In this document: piece by piece, positions 1 to 7,172 of the stretch
Layout of the letters: every line of letters begins with the position of its first letter
Numbering within the stretch: position 1 is the stretch's first letter
From: Ignavibacteria bacterium
Lineage (GTDB): Bacteria > Bacteroidota > Ignavibacteria > UBA10030 > UBA6906
Length of the DNA stretch: 14,157 bases
NCBI GenBank assembly: GCA_029859455.1
Contig: JAOUDE010000024.1
Location: 1-14,157, forward strand
Reading direction: 5' to 3'
Notes under the pieces: model-generated
Databases searched by the model: none
The model's input: the letters and a program-made list of their open reading frames with translations, nothing else
What the model was told of the DNA's origin: nothing
Made by a program: the position numbers and the translations under genes

Positions 1-1106
1 CCCTCCTCCGCGCGTTGCACTCACTGGCACCCGATCTGGAATTCCTTATTACCACTGGTAATCGGGATGGAAGGATACGAGCTTCCCGGGTTGCAAAGAC
101 CGGCGGGCCCCGAATCCGGACATGCTACCTTCCATGGGACAGGAGGAGAGTGGTTCGTCAGTGGCTCCGTTCAGTTTCACCCCTCGCCGTTGTCACGCTT
201 GAGTCGGATATCTGGCCAAACCTGATCCTCTCCTGTCGTGATCTGAACATTCCGGTTCATATTGTCAACGGACGGATTGACGACAGCGATTTGTGGGGGT
301 ACAGACTTGCTTCGAGACTCTTCCGTGCGGTCCTCCCGATCATAAGCTCCGTCGGCGTACAGAATCAGGATGAGGGGAACAAGTTTGTATCGATCGGGGC
401 ACGGCGGGAATCAATCTATGTCGGAGGGAATCTGAAGTTCGACACCCCTCCCCCGGATGGCACCGCTGACCGGCGGCTTCAGTCGCTACGTCCGGATGAC
501 GGGCCTCTCATCATCGCCGGAAGCACCCACGGGAATGAAGAGGAGATAATCGTGCGGATTTTCATCCGTCTTCGGGCGCAGGTCCCCGGCATCCGGCTGG
601 TCCTCGCACCCCGTCGCATCGTGCGCGCACGGAGAATCCATCGCATGCTCAGGAGATACAACATGACAGTGGCCCGGTGGTCCCTGAAAGAAACGTTGGG
701 ACAACGATGGGAGGTCATGCTGGTCGATGAGATCGGATCGCTGGATGACATCTACCGCTTCGGAGCTGTTGCCATTGTCGGCGGAACATTCGTCCCGCAC
801 GGCGGACACAATCCGATCGAACCGGCACGGTTCGGCGTTCCGGTTATCGCCGGACCGCATCATCAGCATTTTGATGCAATCATGAAAGCGTTCGCCCAGT
901 ATGAAGCAATTATTCTCGCCCGCGGTCCTGAAGGGCTTGAGAAGGCACTCACGCGCGTGCTGATCGATCCCTCTTTCGCCGGAGCACTTGGAGACCGGGG
1001 CCGCTCCGTCGTGGAAGGACTCAGCGGATCCGCCGACCGATATGCACGGTCGGTTCTTGATATCCACCTCTCTCGCCAACCATCTCATGTCGATCACGCT
1101 GGGTAA
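1..1106 (+). CDS. waaA: 3-deoxy-D-manno-octulosonate (Kdo) transferase, 5'-truncated by window edge
   Basis: Transfers Kdo from CMP-Kdo to lipid A precursor at the inner membrane, the first step of LPS inner-core assembly. The reading frame is open from base 3, so the gene starts before the window. About 367 residues are visible against roughly 425 in E. coli WaaA, so the N-terminal membrane anchor and the first catalytic motif are missing. Counting from the TTG at 15, visible family landmarks are LESDIWPN at 62-69 (E. coli has ETELWPN), GNLKFD at 138-143, GSTHGNEE at 170-177, and GGTFVPHGGHNPIEP at 257-271, the Kdo-transferase donor-site signature, followed by GVPVIAGPHHQHF. The fold is GT-B, family GT30. 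It ends inside the start of the methyltransferase gene (20-nt overlap with the chosen ATG), which indicates cotranscription. Identification is firm; mono- versus bifunctional activity cannot be told from the sequence. Confidence 0.95.
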   Translation, partial: LLRALHSLAPDLEFLITTGNRDGRIRASRVAKTGGPRIRTCYLPWDRRRVVRQWLRSVSPLAVVTLESDIWPNLILSCRDLNIPVHIVNGRIDDSDLWGYRLASRLFRAVLPIISSVGVQNQDEGNKFVSIGARRESIYVGGNLKFDTPPPDGTADRRLQSLRPDDGPLIIAGSTHGNEEEIIVRIFIRLRAQVPGIRLVLAPRRIVRARRIHRMLRRYNMTVARWSLKETLGQRWEVMLVDEIGSLDDIYRFGAVAIVGGTFVPHGGHNPIEPARFGVPVIAGPHHQHFDAIMKAFAQYEAIILARGPEGLEKALTRVLIDPSFAGALGDRGRSVVEGLSGSADRYARSVLDIHLSRQPSHVDHAG

Positions 1107-1860
1107 GCACGGGGTTCCTCTGGGAGAGTTCTTCGGCTTGTTTCAATCACTCCGGCTTTGCTATTGTCATCCGTTTCATCACCGCACGATGGCGAAGTTC
1201 TATGAGGAGTTTATCAGGCCGGACGATCTCTGTTTTGATCTGGGATCTCATGTTGGAAGCAGGGTCCGGACCTGGCTCTCTCTCCGGGCGCGGGTTGTCG
1301 CTGTCGAGCCTCAACCGGCATGTGCGGTCATCCTTCGAAGGATCTATGAATCCCATCCTTCCGTCGTCCTTGAAGAAGCAGCGATCGGAGAACGAACCGG
1401 AGAGGCGGAGTTCCGGATCAGCACCAGAAGCCCGCGTATTTCCACGCTCTCCCGTGAGTGGATCGGGACGATCAGGGATTCGCACCAGTTCCGCAAGGTC
1501 AGGTGGAACCGCACCGTGAAGGTCCCGGTGGTCACGCTGGATGATCTTATCAGAAAGCATGGTATCCCGGTATTCTGCAAGATCGACATCGAGGGATATG
1601 AACTGCAGGCACTGCACGGACTGTCGACCCCGCTGAGGGCACTCTCCTTTGAGTACGTTCTTCCGAGACTTGATCTCGCGGGCAGGTGCATCGGGAGGCT
1701 GGAGGAGCTGGGTCCCTACGAATTCAACTGGTCATTCGGGGAGCACATGATTTTTGATCTTGATCATTGGGTCGATGGAACCGCGATGAAACAGCTGCTC
1801 CATCGCGCCCCATCTGAATTCAGGGCCGGTGATGTCTATGCAAGACTCCGGAGTTCCTGA
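1087..1860 (+). CDS. FkbM-family SAM-dependent methyltransferase
   Basis: Predicted class I methyltransferase of the FkbM type, which usually O-methylates sugars or polyketides. Next to waaA an LPS or glycan sugar is the likeliest substrate, which is inference. From the ATG at 1087 (257 aa) I see the SAM-binding loop CFDLGSHVGS at 49-58 (family form DVGANxG), the acidic strand-2 end VVAVEPQP at 70-77, and the FkbM hallmark KIDIEGYELQALHG at 165-178. The N-terminal 35 residues are family-variable. The start is uncertain. The frame is open back to a TTG at 988, which would overlap waaA by 119 nt. I chose 1087 because it gives a normal-length protein and a short 20-nt overlap, although no clear Shine-Dalgarno precedes it. 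The next gene follows after 12 nt. Confidence 0.85.
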   Translation: MSITLGKHGVPLGEFFGLFQSLRLCYCHPFHHRTMAKFYEEFIRPDDLCFDLGSHVGSRVRTWLSLRARVVAVEPQPACAVILRRIYESHPSVVLEEAAIGERTGEAEFRISTRSPRISTLSREWIGTIRDSHQFRKVRWNRTVKVPVVTLDDLIRKHGIPVFCKIDIEGYELQALHGLSTPLRALSFEYVLPRLDLAGRCIGRLEELGPYEFNWSFGEHMIFDLDHWVDGTAMKQLLHRAPSEFRAGDVYARLRSS

Positions 1861-1872
1861 GATCTCATCGAT

Positions 1873-2502
1873 ATGATCATAGCACGACGATATCATCTCC
1901 GAACCCTGAAGAGAAAGCCGGAGGAGGATGCCCTCCTGTCCGATGCGCTGGACCGTCTCGTCGAGATGTTCGGCGGGGTGAAGGGGTGGGCGATCACCGG
2001 CGGCGTTTCGATTGCGCTGCACATTGGTCTGCTCTATCGTTACCATCACGACATCGACCTTCTGGTCGACCAGGCGAGCCTTCAGGCACTTGCACGACAG
2101 GCAGGCCGGTATGGATACCGGATGAACATCGAACGATGGCGTATTCCGATTCCACCCTTCGGGATGGTGCACCGGCTAACCGTGGGGCAGCCGGGCGGTC
2201 TTTTCCCTGTCGCAGAAGCCAAGCTGTATCTCCTCAGCCAATCATTGGAGAACAGGTACCTCTCGTGGCTTGATTTGACCGTTTGCACCGACTGGCAGGA
2301 TCCTCCGGTCGGGCCGGTCATCTCCGCCAATCCTGCGATGTTTGGCGGGGGGTTCACGGCTGCACCCTTTTCATGCAAGGGAATACCGATTGCATCAATA
2401 AGCCATGTAAAACGTTCGAAGGAACGCAGACACAAGCCTGCGGATCGTTATGACCTTGGAGTGATCAACGCATTCCTCGGATCGCAGGGGACCCCTGCTT
2501 GA
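1873..2502 (+). CDS. MNT-type nucleotidyltransferase-like protein
   Basis: A 209-aa soluble protein that looks like a minimal nucleotidyltransferase-fold domain (DNA polymerase beta superfamily). Residues 41-46 read ITGGVS, the helix-turn GG motif. Residues 58-65 read HHDIDLLV, giving the D-x-D metal-binding pair D60/D62. WLDLTV at 132-137 offers a third acidic residue (D134). The C-terminal KPADRYDL (188-195) resembles the 'R.KD..Dl' segment of AbiEii/DUF-type and lincosamide or aminoglycoside nucleotidyltransferases. The substrate is unknown. No HEPN or antitoxin partner is adjacent, so the setting argues for a glycan or LPS-modifying role rather than a toxin-antitoxin pair; this is inference. 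ATG at 1873, 12 nt after the methyltransferase stop, with only a weak ribosome site. Its TGA overlaps the next gene's TTG start (TTGA, 2499-2502). Confidence 0.65.
   Translation: MIIARRYHLRTLKRKPEEDALLSDALDRLVEMFGGVKGWAITGGVSIALHIGLLYRYHHDIDLLVDQASLQALARQAGRYGYRMNIERWRIPIPPFGMVHRLTVGQPGGLFPVAEAKLYLLSQSLENRYLSWLDLTVCTDWQDPPVGPVISANPAMFGGGFTAAPFSCKGIPIASISHVKRSKERRHKPADRYDLGVINAFLGSQGTPA
2485..2498 (+). promoter_or_regulatory. Shine-Dalgarno inside a short palindrome, for the TTG-started ceramidase-like gene
   Basis: AGGGG at 2486-2490 lies 8 nt before the TTG at 2499 and supports that start. The site is embedded in the perfect odd palindrome CAGGGGACCCCTG (2485-2497), which could fold as a 5-bp hairpin with a GAC triloop and hide the site. 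The upstream gene is translated through this stretch, so ribosomes finishing it would open the hairpin, fitting translational coupling. The folding is inference. Confidence 0.5.
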
Positions 2503-3911
2503 AGAACCCCTTTCATCGGACGTCAGCCGCACTCAGAAATGCGTTCCTTGGCCTCTGCGTGTCTGCCCTCCTCTTCTGGCTCGTCGTCACTGAGCCCCCC
2601 GACTCTTCACCGGTTCTTGGCAGTCGCATTGATTCGACAGCGATCGATCTCTTTACGAACGAAGCAGAGCAGTTGCGCACCAGGGGATTGCAAACGGGAG
2701 TTCTCTCCGTCGGGTGGGCACGCCGTTCCATCACGCCTGCGATCGGTACACCCACATACGGGTACCGGGCCCGACTCGGACGCGGCATCACTTCGATTGC
2801 GGACAGTGTCTTCGTCTATGCGGTCGCGGTCGCTGCCGGCGAAGGACCGCCTGTCGTGTTCCTTTCCGCCGAGATCTGTACATGGGTTCGCCCGGTGTCG
2901 GACCGGGTGCTGGATCGTGTCGCATCGATGATCGGAACCAGGGATGTCTACTTTCTGGCCACGCACACGCACAGCGGTCCCGGCGGGTATGCAAAGGGAT
3001 ACATTGACAGGTTGATCATGGGCGGAATCGACGAGAAGCAGATCGATCTGCTTGTGAACCAGTCGGTCCGGGTTGTCCGCGATGCACTCGCCGATCTCTC
3101 CCGCTCGGGGTACCGGGAGTTGACCGTTTCGTTTCCCCGGATGGTCCGGAACAGGATCGACCATCAAGGCCCGGTGGACAGTGACCTGACCCAGCTCGAG
3201 TTCGTCAAGAAAACCGGCGAGCGAGGCACTCTGATCCTGTTCGGCGCCCACGCCACAACCATCAACTCGGAATCCCGGGTCTGTTCGGGCGACTATCCAT
3301 CCTCCTTGATGCGGTCACTCACAGAGAGCGGTTACGAGTTTGCAATGTTCGCCGCTTCCGTTACCGCCCAGAACGGACCGGTTCTCGGCGGAAGGCGGGC
3401 CTCGGACGAGAGAACCTCCGTCGCATCCAGTTACGGTACGGCGATCGCTGAAGGAATTCTCGCCAACCCGGCCCGTGCAACAGTTCCGTTCAGAGATTCC
3501 ATCGAGACAGCTTCGGTTCTTCTCGGGTTTCCGCTCCCGGAGTATCAGTACAGATTCATGGGCAGGATCCTGCGACCCGGGATCACCAGAATGATCTTTG
3601 CGGACGAGAGGGGTGGGACCATCATGCATGGAATCAGGCTTGGGAGGGTGCTGATGATCGGTCTGCCATTCGAAGTCAGCAGCGTCATGTCCGGGGAGGT
3701 AAAATCACAGAGAGGCGATGATGAGACAAGCATCGTGTTCACCGGCTTCAACCGTGACGATTTTCTGTATATCGTGCCGGAACGATACTATGAGACAGAA
3801 TCGTACGAACCGCGGGTTTCTCTGTTCGGACCGTACTTCGAAGAGTATGTACGGACACGGTCGCTTGACATGATCGATCTGCTTTCGGGACTGGACCCCG
3901 CGGTTGACTAG
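2499..3911 (+). CDS. membrane-anchored neutral/alkaline ceramidase-family protein
   Basis: A 470-aa member of the neutral/alkaline non-lysosomal ceramidase family (zinc amidases that release fatty acid from ceramide), or a relative with another substrate. Residues 15-31 form one hydrophobic segment followed by a Thr/Pro/Ser linker, giving an N-terminal anchor or uncleaved signal that places the enzyme outside the cytoplasm. Family landmarks in order are VGWARRSITP (71-80), ATHTHSGPGG (154-163, zinc-type His pair), GAHATTINSESRVCSGDYP (249-267, third His), GLPFE (388-392) and a final Tyr in TESYEP (433-438). The segment aligned with the catalytic-serine loop (FAASVTAQNGPV, 284-295) appears to lack the serine. 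It lacks the separate C-terminal Ig-like domain of longer ceramidases. TTG start, 4-nt overlap with the gene before; the stop overlaps the convergent kinase stop. Family call is firm; ceramide as substrate is uncertain. Confidence 0.8.
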   Translation: MKNPFHRTSAALRNAFLGLCVSALLFWLVVTEPPDSSPVLGSRIDSTAIDLFTNEAEQLRTRGLQTGVLSVGWARRSITPAIGTPTYGYRARLGRGITSIADSVFVYAVAVAAGEGPPVVFLSAEICTWVRPVSDRVLDRVASMIGTRDVYFLATHTHSGPGGYAKGYIDRLIMGGIDEKQIDLLVNQSVRVVRDALADLSRSGYRELTVSFPRMVRNRIDHQGPVDSDLTQLEFVKKTGERGTLILFGAHATTINSESRVCSGDYPSSLMRSLTESGYEFAMFAASVTAQNGPVLGGRRASDERTSVASSYGTAIAEGILANPARATVPFRDSIETASVLLGFPLPEYQYRFMGRILRPGITRMIFADERGGTIMHGIRLGRVLMIGLPFEVSSVMSGEVKSQRGDDETSIVFTGFNRDDFLYIVPERYYETESYEPRVSLFGPYFEEYVRTRSLDMIDLLSGLDPAVD

Positions 3912-4627
3912 CGGTCGGTGGACGAATTCTGATCGCCCGATGATTTCTGCCACTTCAGATTCGACGTGATGCCGATGGTCGTCATCTTCATGATCCTTCT
4001 CATCCTGTGCATCATATTGTCGAACATGAGGGGCTTCGAGAAGGCTGATTTGTCGCTTTCGGAGAGAAGATCAGGACGGAGGCGCGATTTGATCCGGAGG
4101 AGCTCCCGGTCGTATTGCTCGACGACCCCCTTTCTCAGCCGGTCATGGAGCCAACGGGGCCAGGACGGAAGAAAGCCATGGAGTTCAAAATCAATGATGC
4201 CGGGAGACCCGTCATCCCGGACAATAATATTATGACCCATGTCGTAGTGGATGACGCCTCTGTCAAGGATGGCATCGAGACACCGTCTGGTTTCCTCAAA
4301 AAAAACCTCACCCACACAGCCCGGTCCCAGTTCATCGCTGTTCGTCCCGTCCAACAGCTCGATCAGTATCGCATGGCGCCCGACACGGCCATGGAACCGG
4401 GGAATCCCCGGGATCCCCCCCAGCCTCCGATACGCGCATGACTCCCGCCAGGCGAAGAACCGCCCCAGCATTCGCAGGATCGTTCCGGACTCTGAGGAGA
4501 AATCCTTCAGGATGAACTCGGTATCGTGGAATCGAACACGATACAGCGAGGCCCGGTAGTCCCTGTCAGGAAGGTACCGCCCCAGTACTTCTATCGATTC
4601 ACGGGGGATAATTGCAGCCCTGCTCAC
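3908..4627 (-). CDS. LPS-kinase/RIO-like small kinase (candidate Kdo kinase)
   Basis: A 239-aa protein-kinase-fold enzyme of the compact lipopolysaccharide kinase/RIO-like group. Visible residues are Lys41 in FILKDF (ATP-binding lysine), Glu62 in WRESCAYRRL (helix C), the catalytic loop HYDMGHN at 127-133 (D129, N133), and the metal-binding DFE at 146-148 in place of DFG. It is far shorter than a Ser/Thr kinase and has no activation-loop expansion, which suits kinases acting on small molecules or sugars such as KdkA and WaaP. Proximity to waaA makes phosphorylation of Kdo or inner core a reasonable guess, not a demonstrated one. The basic C-terminus (residues 195-239) carries no motif I know. 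GTG start with AGGAAGG about 11-17 nt upstream; the frame is open further upstream without another common start codon. It lies last in the minus-strand train, 110 nt after pepF. Confidence 0.75.
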   Translation of the reverse strand: MSRAAIIPRESIEVLGRYLPDRDYRASLYRVRFHDTEFILKDFSSESGTILRMLGRFFAWRESCAYRRLGGIPGIPRFHGRVGRHAILIELLDGTNSDELGPGCVGEVFFEETRRCLDAILDRGVIHYDMGHNIIVRDDGSPGIIDFELHGFLPSWPRWLHDRLRKGVVEQYDRELLRIKSRLRPDLLSESDKSAFSKPLMFDNMMHRMRRIMKMTTIGITSNLKWQKSSGDQNSSTDR

Positions 4628-4670
4628 GCCTGCCGGGATCCCTTCCTTTCTTGTGATCCGTCCGAACTTT

Positions 4671-4713
4671 CCATCCTCAACCGTGACGGAGTGACGTCCT
4701 TGAGAGAGGATGG
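4671..4713. repeat. inverted repeat between pepF and the kinase gene
   Basis: CCATCCTC (4671-4678) and GAGGATGG (4706-4713) are perfect 8-base inverted copies with a 27-nt spacer containing two near-identical GTGACG steps. No T-run follows on either strand, so it is not a good intrinsic terminator. It could be an mRNA structure or processing site in the 110-nt gap upstream of the kinase. Function unknown. Confidence 0.4.
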
Positions 4714-4737
4714 GTAGAATCCGATCCTGCCATCCAG

Positions 4738-6579
4738 TTACGACCTTTCCAGAATCGCTTCCATCTCATCCATAATCCTGTTCATCTTATCCATCGTCCG
4801 GTCGAACGGCCCCCTGGTTGTCAGGTCGACCCCGGCCCGTTTCAACAGATTGACAGGGTAATCGGAGCCACCGGAAGAAAGGAGTTCGAGATATCGTTTG
4901 CGCGTGTCTTCATCCCCGCCGAGCACTTTTCCGGAAAGGTCCACGGAAGCGGTGTAGGACGTTGCATACTGGTAGACATAGAAATTGTAATAAAAATGGG
5001 GAATGTAGGCCCACTCACTCTGCATAACATCGTCCACCACACACACGCCGCCGTCGTGACCGTAGTACTTCCTGGTGAGGTCCCGGTACATCTCGTTCAG
5101 ACCATCCCCGGTCAGTGATTCACCCTTCTCCACCTTTTCGTGAATCATCAGTTCAAATTCCGAGAACTGCGTCTGACGAAAGACCGTTCCCCTGATTGCA
5201 TCCAGCTCATTCCCGAGCAGTGAAAGGCGGACATCGTCATTCGGGGCATTCTTCAGCATGAAATCCATCAGCAATGCCTCGTTGAAGGTCGAGGCGACTT
5301 CGGCGACAAAGATCGAGTAATGGGCTGTCGGATAGGGCTGGTTCTTGTTCGAGAGATAGCTGTGCATCGTATGTCCGAGCTCATGCGTCAGCGTACTCAT
5401 GTCGTCATACTTCCCATTGAAATTCAAAAGCATGTACGGATGCACGTCGTACACACCTCCGTTCGAGTAGGCGCCCGACCGCTTACCGTCGTTCGGGTAG
5501 ACATCCACCCACCGGTCGGACAGGGCCGTGCGCGCGACGGAACAATAGTGCTCCCCCAGCGGTGACAGAGACGCAAGAATGCGTTCCGTCGCTTCCTCAT
5601 ACGTATACCGGAGGTCAAGATCCCGGACAAGCGGACAATACAGATCGTAGTAATGCAACTGATCCACACCCAGAATGCGCTTTCGCAGGGAGAGGTACCG
5701 GTGGAATGTCGGAAGGTTTTCGTTGACCCCTGTGATCAGTGACCGGTACACATCCGTCGGAATGTTTCCTCCGTCGAGTGCCTTCTCGAGGCAGGAATTG
5801 TACCGTCTTGCCTTCATGTAGAAATAATCCTTTTTGATCTGCGCGGCCAGCTGTGCCCCGAATGTTCTGCGGAACTCGTTGATCTTTCCGAAGAAGAGGG
5901 CGAAGGCCTGTTTCCTGTCCTCACGGTTGAACGACGCCCGCTGAAGCGAGAATGACGGCTTGTCCAATTTCAGCGTTGTGCCATCCGCCTGCACCATATC
6001 CGGAAAGGGGAAATCAGCGTCAGCGAACGTGTTGTACACCGACGATGGACCGTCAGCCATAAGCCCCGATTCAGCCAGAATCCGCTCTTCTCCTTCCGTC
6101 CCCGTATGCTCCTTCCGGCGCATCAGGTCAAACAGTTCATGACGGTAGTCGGCGAGACGCGGCTCCTGTTTCAGAAAAGCCTCGATCGTTTCCGGAGTGA
6201 AGCCTGCGATGATCTCAGGCTGAATAAATGAAGACACCGAAGAGAACTCCGCACCCACCTGGCTTATTTCCTGTTCCATCCCTGCATACACCGAATCACG
6301 GGTATCCAGATCCGATTTCATACTGGTATAACAATAGAGCCGGACGAATTGTTTGCTCAGGCGCGAGACGGTATCGAGACACTCGAACAGAACATCCGGA
6401 GATGATGCAAGTTTCCCCCTGAACCCCCCGATCGAGGGGAGAGCCTGAATGAGCGACGCCTTTTCCTGGCGCCAGGCTGAATCTGTCGGGTAGATATCCT
6501 CGAGCCGCCATTTGTATTCCTCCGGTATCCTGCTGCGATCCCTGACCAGATGGTATTCCGTCGTTGCAGTTTCTGCCAT
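4738..6579 (-). CDS. pepF: oligoendopeptidase F (M3 family)
   Basis: Cytosolic zinc metallopeptidase that cuts oligopeptides of roughly 7-20 residues; it serves peptide turnover after import or proteolysis. The 613-aa length is normal for PepF (about 600). The zinc site is HELGH at 399-403 with the third ligand Glu427 in SIFVAEVAS. The downstream YIPHFYYNFYVYQYATS (525-541) and the SGGSDYPVNLLKRAGVDL segment (569-586) are typical of the M3B subfamily. No signal peptide is present. ATG start with AGGG 7-8 nt upstream, 32 nt after the RskA-like gene, so probably the same transcript. Two peptidases (this and the M29-type enzyme) in one gene train with three ligases suggests a peptide-metabolism theme, though PepF also occurs as an ordinary housekeeping gene. 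Identification is firm. Confidence 0.95.
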   Translation of the reverse strand: MAETATTEYHLVRDRSRIPEEYKWRLEDIYPTDSAWRQEKASLIQALPSIGGFRGKLASSPDVLFECLDTVSRLSKQFVRLYCYTSMKSDLDTRDSVYAGMEQEISQVGAEFSSVSSFIQPEIIAGFTPETIEAFLKQEPRLADYRHELFDLMRRKEHTGTEGEERILAESGLMADGPSSVYNTFADADFPFPDMVQADGTTLKLDKPSFSLQRASFNREDRKQAFALFFGKINEFRRTFGAQLAAQIKKDYFYMKARRYNSCLEKALDGGNIPTDVYRSLITGVNENLPTFHRYLSLRKRILGVDQLHYYDLYCPLVRDLDLRYTYEEATERILASLSPLGEHYCSVARTALSDRWVDVYPNDGKRSGAYSNGGVYDVHPYMLLNFNGKYDDMSTLTHELGHTMHSYLSNKNQPYPTAHYSIFVAEVASTFNEALLMDFMLKNAPNDDVRLSLLGNELDAIRGTVFRQTQFSEFELMIHEKVEKGESLTGDGLNEMYRDLTRKYYGHDGGVCVVDDVMQSEWAYIPHFYYNFYVYQYATSYTASVDLSGKVLGGDEDTRKRYLELLSSGGSDYPVNLLKRAGVDLTTRGPFDRTMDKMNRIMDEMEAILERS

Positions 6580-6611
6580 TACGAACCCTGGTTGTTGTAC
6601 GTTGTGTTTCT

Positions 6612-7169
6612 TTATTGAGCCGGCGAACCGGCAAGAACCAGTGTCCCGGCCGGTGCACCGGAGTTCCCTTTCGGTTCAGCCGTAACGATGAACATCTCTT
6701 TCCCTTTCCCCGACGGCTCCGGGATCCGGTCAAGAACTTCCAGGATCGTACCGGATGGGGCAGGGAGGAGCAGGATGCCGCTGGATGGTTTCCCGCCCGC
6801 GACGGACCACAGCCTGTATTCCCCGCCGGACGAAAGGCTGTCCAGCCCGCGGAGGTATATGATCCCGAGACGCCGGTCCCGGTCCCACAGCATCCTTCCG
6901 CCGGTATGGCCCGTTTTGCCGGGTCCGCTCATATAGACAAGTTCAGCCTGCTCCGATCCGAGCACCGAGAGGACTGTCTGGTTCCGGAGCAGTCCGGCTT
7001 CAAGCTCTATCACCCTTGCATTCTGATCCTCCAGAGTTCCAAGGATGGAGACGACAAAGATGCCGAAACCGGCCACCATGACGAGTCCTGTCACCACCAG
7101 TCCGATGCCCATGTACCGGCGCCAGCCAACCGGGGTCGCCGGCGCAGGTCGTTCAGGTGTGTTCATCAT
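6612..7169 (-). CDS. orphan anti-sigma-K (RskA) C-terminal-domain membrane protein
   Basis: A 185-aa single-pass membrane protein. Residues 1-19 are a short polar N-terminus, 20-43 a transmembrane helix, 44-62 a probable coiled coil, and about 64-185 match the extracytoplasmic domain of RskA-type anti-sigma factors: GGRMLWDRD (90-98), GGEYRLWSVAGGKPSSGILL (115-134), and MFIVTAEPKGNSGAPAGTLV (159-178). Ordinary RskA proteins carry a cytoplasmic sigma-binding domain before the helix, often preceded by a sigma-factor gene. Here only about 19 residues precede the helix and no sigma gene is in the window. A direct anti-sigma role is therefore doubtful; it may be a sensor or scaffold that kept the outer domain. 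Two adjacent ATGs (7169, 7166) follow TGAGGA, which overlaps the previous stop, so translation is coupled; the second ATG has the better spacing. Confidence 0.7.
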   Translation of the reverse strand: MMNTPERPAPATPVGWRRYMGIGLVVTGLVMVAGFGIFVVSILGTLEDQNARVIELEAGLLRNQTVLSVLGSEQAELVYMSGPGKTGHTGGRMLWDRDRRLGIIYLRGLDSLSSGGEYRLWSVAGGKPSSGILLLPAPSGTILEVLDRIPEPSGKGKEMFIVTAEPKGNSGAPAGTLVLAGSPAQ

Positions 7170-7172
7170 TCC

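Noticed and set aside
2607..3251. 214-codon minus-strand open frame opposite the ceramidase-like gene
   Set aside because: Shadow of a gene with conserved zinc-site motifs; no family resemblance.
6612..7169. Complete sigma/anti-sigma pair
   Set aside because: No sigma factor on either strand in the window and no cytoplasmic sigma-binding domain in the protein.
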